From a virus: DNA of 42,934 bases. Numbering within the stretch: the first letter of the stretch is position 1; each line of letters starts with the position of its first letter. The position numbers and the translations under genes were made by a program. The stretch lies in the IMG/VR virus record IMGVR_UViG_3300033144_004364, positions 1 through 42,934 of that record; one strand, written 5' to 3'. Under the pieces are notes generated by a model that made no database searches, was not told the origin of the DNA, and was given only the letters and a program-made list of their open reading frames with translations. This document shows positions 21,499 to 29,561 of this stretch, piece after piece.

Positions 21499-22824
21499 AT
21501 GGCGAATGACATAAGAGTTTTACATTCAGTAACGACCAATACGCCTACGGGTTTGGAGCAAGGCGAAATGGCGAATTCCGAGGCCGGATCACCCAACGGT
21601 ATCAATGAGTTTTTTATTGGCATTAACGGCCCGAGCATTTTAAAACTGATCACCAATACTGGTGGCAATCCGGCAGAGCCGAATGATACCGCACAGAACA
21701 ACCAGACGCTCACAACCGGTCTTGGTATCGGTGGCGCAGATGGCGGTGATGCAGGCAATTTCACGTTAACTTTTGAATCGAACGAACTAGCCGTGGTCGC
21801 TTTGGCTGCGTTGGATCACATTGTATTTAACGACGCCACAGACACAACTCCAAAGAGAGCATTGGTGAGCGGCATCGATCTTGCTCTGTTTGATAATACT
21901 GCTGGTTGGCTTGCTACGGTGAATTTGGCTACAGATGTTACTGGCGATCTGCCCTTTTCAAATATCGCACAGATAGCAACCGCACGTATCCTTGGCAGGG
22001 TTACAGCCGCTACCGGCGACATAGAAGTGTTAACTGGAACGCAAACTACTGCACTGCTTGATGTAGCCACTATTGCCCTGAAAGGCCTCGTTCCTGTTCT
22101 TTCCAACGTAGCTACACAGTTCTTAAACGGAGTCGGCGCTTTTACCACTCCGGCTGGTGGCGGTGATGTCTCTTGGAACGCTGGAACCGCACCGGCTGAC
22201 AATGCCTTGGTTCGGTTCGACGGTGTTACTGGTCAACTGATCCAAGAGTCACAAATTATTGTTGACGATACTGACAATGTTACTGGCATGGGTACGCTCA
22301 ACGGCAAAACGATTGCTAATCTTGTCTCGACAGACGATACAGGTTCCGCTTCATGGAATTGGATTATTGATGAAGACGCCATGGGGTCTGATTCAGCGGC
22401 GCATGTACCCACTCAACAATCTGTCAAGGCCTATGTGGACACAGCAGTAACGTCCTCTCTCACGTATAAGGGAGGGTTTGATCCCACAGCAGCAGCAGGA
22501 TCGGGCAGTCCTGATCTGGACGCGATTACTTCTGAAACTGGTGATTTTTACACGGTCACGGTTGCTGGCACTTACAACTGGACAATCGGCTCTGCGATCC
22601 TTGAGGTTGGCGACGCCCTGATTGCCGAATCTGATGGTGTTTTGAACAACGTTGCTGACTGGACAATTGTGCAAAACAATCTCAGCGAGGCGACTATCTC
22701 TACCCCAGGCTATGTAAATGTTGGGTCGCAGACTTTCGGTGGCACAAAGACCTTTGAGGATATTTCCGGCAATAATGCTGGTGCGACACTTGATTCATTC
22801 ATCATCGATGGCGGTACATTTTAA
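21499..22824 (+). CDS. Tail fibre protein, 441 aa
   Basis: AGGAG precedes ATG 21499. The protein is Gly/Thr/Asp-rich and almost wholly beta. Fibre-type motifs include FSNIAQIATARILGRVTAAT followed by GDIEVLTGTQ, ALVRFDGVTGQLIQES, and MGSDSAAHVPTQQSVKAYVD, all frequent in phage fibre shafts and in collar/baseplate-type fibre proteins. No signal peptide, no Cys-rich region. Presumably forms part of a trimeric fibre shaft; the next gene would supply the distal part. The DNA of this region has the fibre-typical short direct similarities, but no exact long repeats were found. Confidence 0.65.
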   Translation: MANDIRVLHSVTTNTPTGLEQGEMANSEAGSPNGINEFFIGINGPSILKLITNTGGNPAEPNDTAQNNQTLTTGLGIGGADGGDAGNFTLTFESNELAVVALAALDHIVFNDATDTTPKRALVSGIDLALFDNTAGWLATVNLATDVTGDLPFSNIAQIATARILGRVTAATGDIEVLTGTQTTALLDVATIALKGLVPVLSNVATQFLNGVGAFTTPAGGGDVSWNAGTAPADNALVRFDGVTGQLIQESQIIVDDTDNVTGMGTLNGKTIANLVSTDDTGSASWNWIIDEDAMGSDSAAHVPTQQSVKAYVDTAVTSSLTYKGGFDPTAAAGSGSPDLDAITSETGDFYTVTVAGTYNWTIGSAILEVGDALIAESDGVLNNVADWTIVQNNLSEATISTPGYVNVGSQTFGGTKTFEDISGNNAGATLDSFIIDGGTF

Positions 22825-25086
22825 TTGGCTAAAAACAACATATTCCAGTTTTTTGCCGGTCTTGCAGCAGGCAGGACAGGGCAAACTCCTGCCCAGGGTG
22901 AACCGCTGTGGGTCACAGATGATAAGCTTTTATACGTAGGCGACGCAGCAACAGCCGGTGGGGTTCGTGTCTCTACTTATGGTTGGGATTGGAAGGCCGG
23001 TACTGAGCCGGGATTTCATTCATTAGGCTTTGATGATAACGCCACTGAACTGACAGCCCTAATATCCAACGCTGTATTGAGTTTGCAAAAAACAGGTTTA
23101 AATCAAACCTTTACAATCAAAACGAGTCAGACAGATCAAGTGTTGGACATCTGGAGCGGTAGTGATAATGCCGGTGGACGCATTTTACTCAAAGGTTCTA
23201 CGTCTCCTGAAGCAAAAGACATCCTGTTCGCCTCTAATAATGCCCAAGTCGCATTGTATGATTTCTCCGCCTTGCAATGGAATTTTGATGGCCCTTTTGA
23301 CATTGATGGTGATTTAACTTGTGCTGCATTTACCTCTACAGGCATTGATGACAATGCCACATCCGAAAAAATGCAGCTTGCAGATGTACAGCTATCTCTT
23401 GGAAGTGGGGCGACATTTTCCATTGCTCACGGTAGTACGAACCAAACAATGGTTTATTCTGGTGGTAGCACTTCAAATCTAGGTTCAAATTTAGTTTGCT
23501 ATGGCGAGGCCCATGCCACTGCAGGCGACTTCTTATTCAGGTCGAGTGTGAGCAACGAATTGCATTTTGACGCTTCAAATTCATGGTGGAATTTCCAAGA
23601 TAATTATATGAGGAACGCTCGCAATGGCACTGGCGTAACATTGCTTCTTCTTCAATCTGATCTTGGTGTTAATACTAGAAATATGCAAATTCTTGCACCG
23701 GAAACAGACAGCGTTTCTGGACCGTTTATTTTCTCGACGGCTAATTCGTTTCAATTCAGAGTTGACGCTACTAATGCGCTAAGAATTGATGATAGCGGCA
23801 ATGTGGGTGTAGGTCTTATTGCCCCTGCCGGACACCAACTAAATGTACTTTCTGCAAGCGAGGCGAAGGCAACTTTCATCCAAAGGAACTCAGCACAGGG
23901 TATTACCATGTGGGGGGATGGCACTGGCAATTTCATAGTTTCAGAGTCAGCCTCATCTAAAAAATTAACCATTGTTGAGGACTCAGGTGCAGGGTCGATC
24001 ACATTTGAGAATCCACGTGGTTCAGAGCGTATGCGAATTAATTCTGCGGGTGATGTCGGTATCAACCGTACAGCACCAGATTCTATTTTCCATGTTCGTG
24101 ACGCTAATCCGATTATCATCATCCAAGATACGGAGACAGGTACGGGAAATATGCTTTCTACCTTGCGTTTGGCAGAGTCCGGTGCAGCGAGTGTGGTAGA
24201 TAACTATTTTGATGTTGCTTTATCAGGCAGCGCGGTTAGCGGCATCACCAATGGCGGTTTTGTCATTGAATCAAATGGGACGAACAATATCCTTACCCTT
24301 GACAGGATTACAGGCCATTGTGGGTTAGGCGGTGTTCCGCACGCTACAGCGCATTTAGACGTTCATGGTGGTATCACTATGGCCTATCTTATGATGGATA
24401 CCACTAGCGGCATTTATAGACAAGTCGCCAATAGCACTTTACGCATTGGTGGAGGATCAGACGCTTTTTCAGGGGGTAATATCAGATTTCATGGCGAAAG
24501 CGAAACTAATGCAAATAGAGTCTCGATTTTCACCAATACCACTGAACGAGTCCGTATGGGCGATACCGCTAATATTGAAATAATTAACGGTGATCTGGTT
24601 CTGTCCACTGCCGGATCAGGCATCGACTTCTCCGCAACATCCGATGCTTCTGGCGCAACCAGTGAGTTACTGGATGATTATGAAGAGGGTACGTGGACGC
24701 CACTAATACAGGACGATTCTCTTGATGACCAAGGCCAGAGTTATCTGGAGCAAATTGGAAGGTACGTTAAAATCGGAAGAATTGTATATATAACGTGTTC
24801 CGTACAGATGGATAGTCAGGGTTCTTTGACCTCGGGCCAAATAACCAATATAGCTGGACTACCATTCACTAGCGCCTCAGTATCAGGCAGCGAGGGCGGG
24901 GTAACTGCACATGATGGGGTCAGTCTCGCCATAACAGCAGCGGCAAGCGTTACAGGCAAGGTAATATTGGGCAGTACCTATATAGGTATGACTGAATGGA
25001 ACGCTACTTTTGGCGTCTCGACGTTCACAATTGCCAATTTATCTTCTGGCGGCAAACTAAAATTTACGGGTTTTTATGAGGTATAA
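22825..25086 (+). CDS. Distal tail fibre protein, 753 aa, TTG start
   Basis: TTG 22825 directly follows the previous stop; GGCGG about ten bases upstream may serve as the ribosome site. The N-terminus (GQTPAQGEPLWVTDDKLLYV with GD) is the known N-terminal fibre/hyaluronate-type module: GQTPAxGExLWxTDxKxLYVGD. The middle is long and beta-helical with GNVGVGLIAPAGHQLNVLSA and DVGINRTAPDSIFHVRD, the repeated SGNVGIG-type pattern of phage fibre shafts. The end (YEEGTWTPLIQ, about residue 615, then IGRYVKIGRIVYITCSVQ) is the widespread fibre C-terminal beta domain. It is a good candidate for the host-contacting fibre end. Confidence 0.72.
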   Translation: MAKNNIFQFFAGLAAGRTGQTPAQGEPLWVTDDKLLYVGDAATAGGVRVSTYGWDWKAGTEPGFHSLGFDDNATELTALISNAVLSLQKTGLNQTFTIKTSQTDQVLDIWSGSDNAGGRILLKGSTSPEAKDILFASNNAQVALYDFSALQWNFDGPFDIDGDLTCAAFTSTGIDDNATSEKMQLADVQLSLGSGATFSIAHGSTNQTMVYSGGSTSNLGSNLVCYGEAHATAGDFLFRSSVSNELHFDASNSWWNFQDNYMRNARNGTGVTLLLLQSDLGVNTRNMQILAPETDSVSGPFIFSTANSFQFRVDATNALRIDDSGNVGVGLIAPAGHQLNVLSASEAKATFIQRNSAQGITMWGDGTGNFIVSESASSKKLTIVEDSGAGSITFENPRGSERMRINSAGDVGINRTAPDSIFHVRDANPIIIIQDTETGTGNMLSTLRLAESGAASVVDNYFDVALSGSAVSGITNGGFVIESNGTNNILTLDRITGHCGLGGVPHATAHLDVHGGITMAYLMMDTTSGIYRQVANSTLRIGGGSDAFSGGNIRFHGESETNANRVSIFTNTTERVRMGDTANIEIINGDLVLSTAGSGIDFSATSDASGATSELLDDYEEGTWTPLIQDDSLDDQGQSYLEQIGRYVKIGRIVYITCSVQMDSQGSLTSGQITNIAGLPFTSASVSGSEGGVTAHDGVSLAITAAASVTGKVILGSTYIGMTEWNATFGVSTFTIANLSSGGKLKFTGFYEV

Positions 25087-25089
25087 ATA

Positions 25090-25494
25090 ATGGCATTGAC
25101 AGAAAAAAACGTGTATCAGGTAGAGGTAACGGAAAACGACCACGTTCAGGTTCGGGTTCGTCGCCTTATCATGGAGGGTGGCGAGATTATTTCGTCATCA
25201 CTTCATCGTCATGTGGTCGCGCCGGGGCAGGACTATTCGGGTGAGATAGGCAAGGTTCGTCGCATGGCGGCTGCGGCCCATGTTCCGACTGTTGTGGATC
25301 GGCAGCAAAAACTTCGGGGCAAGCAGCGAGCCATTACCGAAAGAGATATGGCTAAAGCAGCCCGAGCAACGGATGATACGCCAGAAACGGAAGCGGCTGA
25401 AATTGCAGCGGAACAAGCATTATTGGATGCAGAGGCCGCAGTGGAAGCCGCCGAAGCAGCACATGAAGCATTTTTACTGTCAGAGGAAAGTTAA
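25090..25494 (+). CDS. Small protein after the fibre gene, 134 aa
   Basis: The ATG follows GAGGT with seven bases between. The N-terminal 50 residues are strand-rich (VYQVEVTENDHVQVRVRRLI), and the C-terminal half is an Ala/Glu-rich helix (EAAEIAAEQALLDAEAAVEA and on). Such a beta head with a long helix often marks fibre-assembly or virion-associated proteins; the position immediately after the last fibre gene agrees. No specific family recognised. Confidence 0.55.
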   Translation: MALTEKNVYQVEVTENDHVQVRVRRLIMEGGEIISSSLHRHVVAPGQDYSGEIGKVRRMAAAAHVPTVVDRQQKLRGKQRAITERDMAKAARATDDTPETEAAEIAAEQALLDAEAAVEAAEAAHEAFLLSEES

Positions 25495-25818
25495 ATGAAA
25501 TTTTGGGATAAGCTAGGAAGAACAGGGAAAGCGGCAGCAGCTATAACTTCGATTATCACTTTGGTTGTGATGATTGGTGGTGGCATATTCATGCTTCAAA
25601 CTGATGCGGAAGCAGAAGAGTGGCGGCAAGGCCATAAATTGAGTCAGACAGAGAAGGCCCAGGCCGACAAGTATCAACGGGCAGACCGCGAGTTAAAGCG
25701 ATTGCAGCTAACCCGATTTGGTGAGGACGATTTGAGCCAGAAAAAGAAAGACATTCTGGACCTTCAAATTGAAGAGTATATTGAATTGAAAAAGTGCATT
25801 AAGCGAAACGAATGTTAA
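25495..25818 (+). CDS. Single-pass membrane protein with coiled coil, 107 aa
   Basis: The start follows the previous stop directly. A membrane helix lies at about residues 14-36 (AAAAITSIITLVVMIGGGIF) and the remainder is charged and helical (EWRQGHKLSQTEKAQADKY, ELKRLQLTRFGEDD, KKDILDLQIEEYIELKK). The Cys at 100 and 107 are near the end. The topology is like phage lysis or membrane-linked accessory proteins. It lies upstream of the lysis cassette but separated by a fibre-module gene, so membership is uncertain. Confidence 0.55.
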   Translation: MKFWDKLGRTGKAAAAITSIITLVVMIGGGIFMLQTDAEAEEWRQGHKLSQTEKAQADKYQRADRELKRLQLTRFGEDDLSQKKKDILDLQIEEYIELKKCIKRNEC

Positions 25819-25830
25819 AAGGAGACAGTC

Positions 25831-26325
25831 ATGGGTAACAGGAAAGTAGTACAGATAGGGCATACTTCGGAAGAGGTCGCTATTCCGGCAAATGCTCAGT
25901 TTTGGTTTGATATTCCGGATGGCGGGTTTCCTCGCCATGCACCGTTTTCACTTGTGTTTGAAGGTCTTGCTTCAACGCCCACGCCTCCGGACTACAATCC
26001 GGTTGTCAAAGCCGCGTTGCCGCAGTCTTTGTCAGGCCCAGGCGCTATTGGAGTCACGCAACACTCAAGCAACGTCACAAGTACCGGCGTTGGTGATGCT
26101 CTTACACTTGCCAATGGCGTAATTGCAGGCCAATTAAAAATGGTTACGCACGTTGTTGACGGTGGATCAGCGGTCTTGACTCCGGTAAGTTTTGCTGACG
26201 GGGCAACAATTACCTTCACGGCGGGTGGTGAACGGTGGGTTGGGATCTGGACAGGCACAGCATGGCAGACCATAGAATTAAGTAATGTTTCTGATGGTGG
26301 TGTGGTTCTTCCGGCGATTGCCTAA
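25831..26325 (+). CDS. Fibre-module protein, 164 aa
   Basis: The start follows AAAGGAGACAGTC. The N-terminal 70 residues look like a strand-rich domain ending in GLASTPTPPDYN. Residues 68-155 are the same module as the C-terminal half of the protein at 19822-20601: LPQSLSGPGAIGVTQHSSNV, LTLANGVIAGQLKMVTHVVD, and a terminal AWQTIELSN. At the DNA level the TCAGGCCCAGGYGC stretch is shared (20329-20342 and 26032-26045). It is therefore a small fibre-module protein separated from the fibre block by two genes. It ends at a TAATG overlap with the DUF5675 gene. Confidence 0.6.
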   Translation: MGNRKVVQIGHTSEEVAIPANAQFWFDIPDGGFPRHAPFSLVFEGLASTPTPPDYNPVVKAALPQSLSGPGAIGVTQHSSNVTSTGVGDALTLANGVIAGQLKMVTHVVDGGSAVLTPVSFADGATITFTAGGERWVGIWTGTAWQTIELSNVSDGGVVLPAIA

Positions 26326-26780
26326 TGGAAACAATTATCTTACAAAGGACTCGCCTTACCGATGATGCCACTTTTGGGATCATGGTGGTGGGTGGCACTA
26401 TGGTTGCCACTTTGGAAGATAAGATACGGAAAGAAAAGGTCTATGGTGAGACAGCAATTCCGGCAGGCCGTTACACGCTCCTGCTAAGGAACGAAGGCGG
26501 CAAAACGCTTAAATATGCCGATAGATATCCTGATATGCACGAAGGAATGATCTGGTTACAGGACGTAAAGGGTTTTACCTATGTTTATATTCATGTTGGG
26601 AACTATCCGAAGGATACTTTAGGTTGTATTTTGGTTGGAGAGCGCGCTAAACAGCATATGATCCAGTCAAGTTCATCGGCCTATAAAAAGATATATCCAA
26701 AAATTGTTAAAATGATAAAGGATAAGGGCTGCCAATTAATCATCAGGGACGAAGATTATGAGGACGAAGATAATGACTAG
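26325..26780 (+). CDS. DUF5675-family protein, candidate cell-wall enzyme, 151 aa
   Basis: The conserved family features are visible: ATLEDK near residue 28, GETAIPAGRY at 41-50, DMHEGMIWLQDVKGFTYVYI at 70-89 and HVGNYPKDTLGCILVG at 90-105. The H90-x10-C101 pair with a GC step resembles, in order, the His-Cys pair of L,D-transpeptidase (YkuD) active sites, which is inference. In phages, DUF5675 genes frequently sit in lysis or tail regions with unclear role. No other endolysin is visible here and the next genes encode membrane, holin-like and spanin proteins, so a peptidoglycan role is plausible. No signal peptide or membrane anchor was found. Confidence 0.72.
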   Translation: METIILQRTRLTDDATFGIMVVGGTMVATLEDKIRKEKVYGETAIPAGRYTLLLRNEGGKTLKYADRYPDMHEGMIWLQDVKGFTYVYIHVGNYPKDTLGCILVGERAKQHMIQSSSSAYKKIYPKIVKMIKDKGCQLIIRDEDYEDEDND

Positions 26781-27012
26781 CATCGAAAAGTGGCATCTTA
26801 AAAAGGAGATTTCTTTTGGCAATCTCCTTACAAGTATTATTAGTATTGCGGCTCTTGCTGCATGGCTTTTTACTTTGCAAGGCAGGGTTTCTATTTTGGA
26901 GGCGCGTCAAACCACTCTTGAAACGACTATTATTTCCCGACTGGATACCATTGCAAACCGCCAGTATGACCATTTATCCGGACAACACGTAAATAAAGGC
27001 AACGGGCCATGA
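26773..27012 (+). CDS. Membrane protein with short coiled coil, possible holin-type, 79 aa
   Basis: ATG 26773 is chosen: GAGGA at 26759-26763 lies nine bases before it, and the frame opens at 26758 with only five more residues. A membrane helix is at about 17-36 (NLLTSIISIAALAAWLFTL) and a short coiled coil follows (GRVSILEARQTTLETTI). It overlaps the DUF5675 gene by eight bases and the next, holin-like gene by four. A single-span protein of this kind could be an antiholin, pinholin or spanin-like factor. Context supports lysis; motif evidence is absent. Confidence 0.55.
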   Translation: MTSIEKWHLKKEISFGNLLTSIISIAALAAWLFTLQGRVSILEARQTTLETTIISRLDTIANRQYDHLSGQHVNKGNGP

Positions 27013-27224
27013 TGGGCTGGATTAACAAGCTTTTTAACGAATACAAATTTGTGCGCCGGTACATGATCTTCTGGTCAACAATTCTTGTTGGGTGGGTTGT
27101 TTGGATGGTATTCACAAATATGGAAGAAGTGTCAACGCCAGTAGCGACCGTGGCGGTTTCCGTCCTTGGTCTTGTCGGCACGGTGCTTACCTTCTATCAA
27201 ATCTTACGCGGAAAGGATAAATAA
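27009..27224 (+). CDS. Holin-like protein with two membrane segments, 71 aa
   Basis: Two hydrophobic helices are visible: about 18-36 (RYMIFWSTILVGWVVWMVF) and about 44-65 (VATVAVSVLGLVGTVLTFYQ), joined by a polar loop, with charged ends (MMGWINKLFNEYKF and RGKDK). Size and topology fit a class II holin, which permeabilises the inner membrane to release or activate the endolysin. The TAATG overlap with the next gene and the spanin pair behind it place it in the lysis cassette. No sequence motif proves holin activity. Confidence 0.65.
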   Translation: MMGWINKLFNEYKFVRRYMIFWSTILVGWVVWMVFTNMEEVSTPVATVAVSVLGLVGTVLTFYQILRGKDK

Positions 27225-27640
27225 TGCCTATTTGGTTAACAGGAAAACTTATTGGAATGGCAGTAGGTAGTATTATTGTCATTGGAATTGGCTTGAAGGT
27301 CTGGAACATGATTGGCAATCATTTTAATGCTGTCGAAAACCTGCAGCAAAGTCTCGCCAATGAGAAGCTTGAGAAAGAGCGCGTGACTTTTCAGTATGAG
27401 GTTTTGGTGGCTACCAATGAAATCGAGAAAGACCATGAAATTGCTGTGGAGGCAATAAGGGAATCACATCAAGCGGAAATTCTTGAGATACGAGTTGAGT
27501 CACAGGAGCAAAAAGCTGTATTGGAGGATCGAGAGCGCCTTGACAGGTTAACGAAGCTTAACCCGAGCCGGATAGAAAGACTGGCAAACAAAGCAACGGA
27601 GGCAAGGTTCAATGAACTTGAAGCTACTTTTAATAATTAG
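27224..27640 (+). CDS. Rz-like inner-membrane spanin, 138 aa
   Basis: The product has an N-terminal membrane helix (KLIGMAVGSIIVIGIGLKVW, about residues 8-27) and a long charged periplasmic coiled coil (SLANEKLEKERVTFQYEVLV, then RESHQAEILEIRVESQEQ and ARLNKATEA-type repeats). Length and layout match i-spanins, which link inner and outer membranes at the last step of lysis. The o-spanin gene starts inside its 3' end in another frame, the usual Rz/Rz1 arrangement. Start overlaps the previous stop as TAATG. Confidence 0.8.
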   Translation: MPIWLTGKLIGMAVGSIIVIGIGLKVWNMIGNHFNAVENLQQSLANEKLEKERVTFQYEVLVATNEIEKDHEIAVEAIRESHQAEILEIRVESQEQKAVLEDRERLDRLTKLNPSRIERLANKATEARFNELEATFNN

Positions 27641-27941
27641 CGTCCTGTCTGTAACGGCCTGTGGGTCGCGTCAGAAGGTCGAACCTTTGCCAGAGGTCAG
27701 ATTTGTCGAGAAATGGCGTACATTTGATTGTGGAGTGCCGCCAGAGCGAGATTTCATTGAATTATCGGCTCCTGCATGGGTTATTACTGATGGTTTGTTT
27801 ACTTTAACGTCAGAGGAATACGCAAAACTCGGAGAAAGTGTCTCTGATATCATTAAGGCCACAAAACAAATGGCGAATGTGATCCAGTTTTATGTTGATT
27901 GCATAGAAGCTGCACAGGAAAAGGAGAGCGAGGATGTCTAG
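27612..27941 (+). CDS. Rz1-like outer-membrane lipoprotein spanin, 109 aa
   Basis: The N-terminus is a lipoprotein signal with lipobox VTAC at residues 14-17 (LLLIISVLSVTACGSRQ), so Cys17 should be lipidated and the protein anchored in the outer membrane. The mature part is Pro-poor relative to lambda Rz1 but longer, with a C-terminal helix (EYAKLGESVSDIIKATKQMA). It starts 29 bases before the stop of the i-spanin gene, in another frame. The pair implies a Gram-negative host. A role as partner of the coiled-coil protein follows from the arrangement. Confidence 0.78.
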   Translation: MNLKLLLIISVLSVTACGSRQKVEPLPEVRFVEKWRTFDCGVPPERDFIELSAPAWVITDGLFTLTSEEYAKLGESVSDIIKATKQMANVIQFYVDCIEAAQEKESEDV

Positions 27942-29091
27942 CGTTTGGGACCCCGATTATGATGAGAGGAGAAACCTTGGTGGTGGCACGATAACTCCTG
28001 GCGGTGGTGGCGGTACTGATGATTCCAATGATACTGGTGATACAGGAGAAGGTTGGGGCGCTATGGGTACTGGTGATACTGCTGATTCTGGTGATGCCGT
28101 TACTGGTAGTGACCGACGTGATGGCGAAAGCACGGCTGATTATTACGCCCGTTTAGCGCAGGAACAAGGCGAGACTGCTGATCCAGTTGATCCGGTTGAA
28201 CCGGCTGATCCGGTTGAAGAGAACCGGTCTAATGTTGCCCCATTGCCACCTAGCGGTGGGGGTAATTCCGGTCCTGATATAAATGTTGATTACACCGTTC
28301 CAGAGGCCGGAGAGGGACCGGGGGCGAGTGAGTCTTCCGGCACTGGCAACGATCCGACCATGACCCCATGGGAAGTCACTGATGAACAGACAGTTGCCGG
28401 TCAGATGGAAAAGAATTATGACCGGAACAGCCCGTTCATGGAAAAAGCTGCAGAAGAGGGGCAGCGGAAGCACTTAGCCAGTGGCGGTCAAAACTCATTG
28501 ATGGCAGGAAAGGCCGGTCAAGTCGCGGCAATGGATGTCGCTTTCAAGATGTCCTTTGCAGATGCGAAAACTTACGCACGATCAGCAGAGTTTAATGCTG
28601 CCATGAAAAATCAGTTTGGCCTTGCCGAGCAACGGTTCATCCAGAATTCATTGTTGTCAGAGCAAAATTTCAATCAGGCAATCGTGATGCAGACACAGAT
28701 GATAGCCGGTCAGCTTGAAGGAATTGCTGCTCAGTATCGTGGTAAAGGCATGTTGATGGACAAGGAATTTGACCAGTTCTTTGACAAGGCTCAATATACA
28801 GCACAATTGAAAGAGTATGCCGAAATGAACGGTTATCAACGTGCCGTTGCACTTCAGGGTGTTATATCTCGCGGCAACTTTATGTCACAGGGTTTCGATT
28901 CAGTCATGCAGTACGCCAACAATCCAAACTTCACTCCGGAACAGTCTGCAGCGGCGGCGCGTTCTGGTATGGGATGGATGAGCGAGACATTCGATATCAT
29001 GGATTCTTTTTGGGCCTCAGTTGGTTCGCCTTCTGATGGTCAGCCTACATTCCCTGGGCAATATGATTGGTGGGATTATAGTGGAGGATAA
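27934..29091 (+). CDS. Internal virion protein, 385 aa
   Basis: The first 140 residues are disordered, Gly/Asp/Ser/Thr-rich (GGGTITPGGGGGTDDSNDTG) with repeats of the VDPVEPADPVEE kind. From about 150 on it is helical: MEKNYDRNSPFMEKAAEEGQ, a NSLMAGKAGQVAAMDVAFKM region, and long helices with QFGLAEQRFIQNSLLSEQNF. Proteins of this shape follow the lysis genes in podovirus-type phages, and are ejection or internal virion proteins. The Pro-Gly-Asp-rich arm would lie extended, while the helical body packs in the capsid. ATG 27934 overlaps the o-spanin stop by eight bases. Confidence 0.6.
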   Translation: MSSVWDPDYDERRNLGGGTITPGGGGGTDDSNDTGDTGEGWGAMGTGDTADSGDAVTGSDRRDGESTADYYARLAQEQGETADPVDPVEPADPVEENRSNVAPLPPSGGGNSGPDINVDYTVPEAGEGPGASESSGTGNDPTMTPWEVTDEQTVAGQMEKNYDRNSPFMEKAAEEGQRKHLASGGQNSLMAGKAGQVAAMDVAFKMSFADAKTYARSAEFNAAMKNQFGLAEQRFIQNSLLSEQNFNQAIVMQTQMIAGQLEGIAAQYRGKGMLMDKEFDQFFDKAQYTAQLKEYAEMNGYQRAVALQGVISRGNFMSQGFDSVMQYANNPNFTPEQSAAAARSGMGWMSETFDIMDSFWASVGSPSDGQPTFPGQYDWWDYSGG

Positions 29092-29093
29092 AA

Positions 29094-29561
29094 GTGATTT
29101 ACAAAGGCCGTATTGAAGATATAAACGATGTTATTCAGATAGGTGGAAAATTATTATCAAGGTCCAACAATCGTGAAGTTCCGATTTGCAGAGAATCCAT
29201 ATTCAGGATGCTCCGGCATTTCGTTAGAGCGCCTGATAAGATTGTACTTCTTGCCAGCCATGATGATTCTGTTACTGGCCTACTCATGGCAGCAGCAGAA
29301 GTCTACTGGTGGGACAACCCAAAATCAGGTAGACGGTACGTTACAGACTGGTGCTTTTATTCTGAGAGAGCAGGAGATGGATTGAAAATGCTTAATATCT
29401 GTACAGCATGGGCGTGGAGTTTGCCGAGAGTTATTGAAGTGAATGTTGCAAGAAACTTCACCAATAACGAGGACCGAGCAGACATTGTATTTGATAAGGC
29501 CGGATTCAGCAGAGCCGGGGCAATGTATACGGCGAAAAAACCGGAGGTTTCAAGTGAGTAA
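29094..29561 (+). CDS. GNAT-like acetyltransferase-fold protein, 155 aa, GTG start
   Basis: GGAGG at 29083-29087 precedes GTG 29094. The pattern of strands and helices is that of a GNAT-type fold: an N-terminal helix (NDVIQIGGKLLSRS), a strand with VTGLLMAAAEVYWW (about 58-72), the RYVTDWCFYSERAGDGLKML beta-bulge/helix region (about 81-100), and a conserved-looking final KAGFSRAGAMYTAKK. Acetyl-CoA contacts cannot be confirmed by eye because the usual Q/RxxGxG/A loop is only partly matched (ERAGDG). Such genes appear within internal-virion cassettes of podoviruses. A role in modifying a virion or host protein is inference. Confidence 0.6.
   Translation: MIYKGRIEDINDVIQIGGKLLSRSNNREVPICRESIFRMLRHFVRAPDKIVLLASHDDSVTGLLMAAAEVYWWDNPKSGRRYVTDWCFYSERAGDGLKMLNICTAWAWSLPRVIEVNVARNFTNNEDRADIVFDKAGFSRAGAMYTAKKPEVSSE

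Noticed and set aside
28181-28218. Short repeats of GATCCGGTTGA-like DNA as a possible regulatory repeat array
   Set aside because: They code in frame for the repeated VDPVEPADPVEE segment of the internal virion protein, which explains the repetition.
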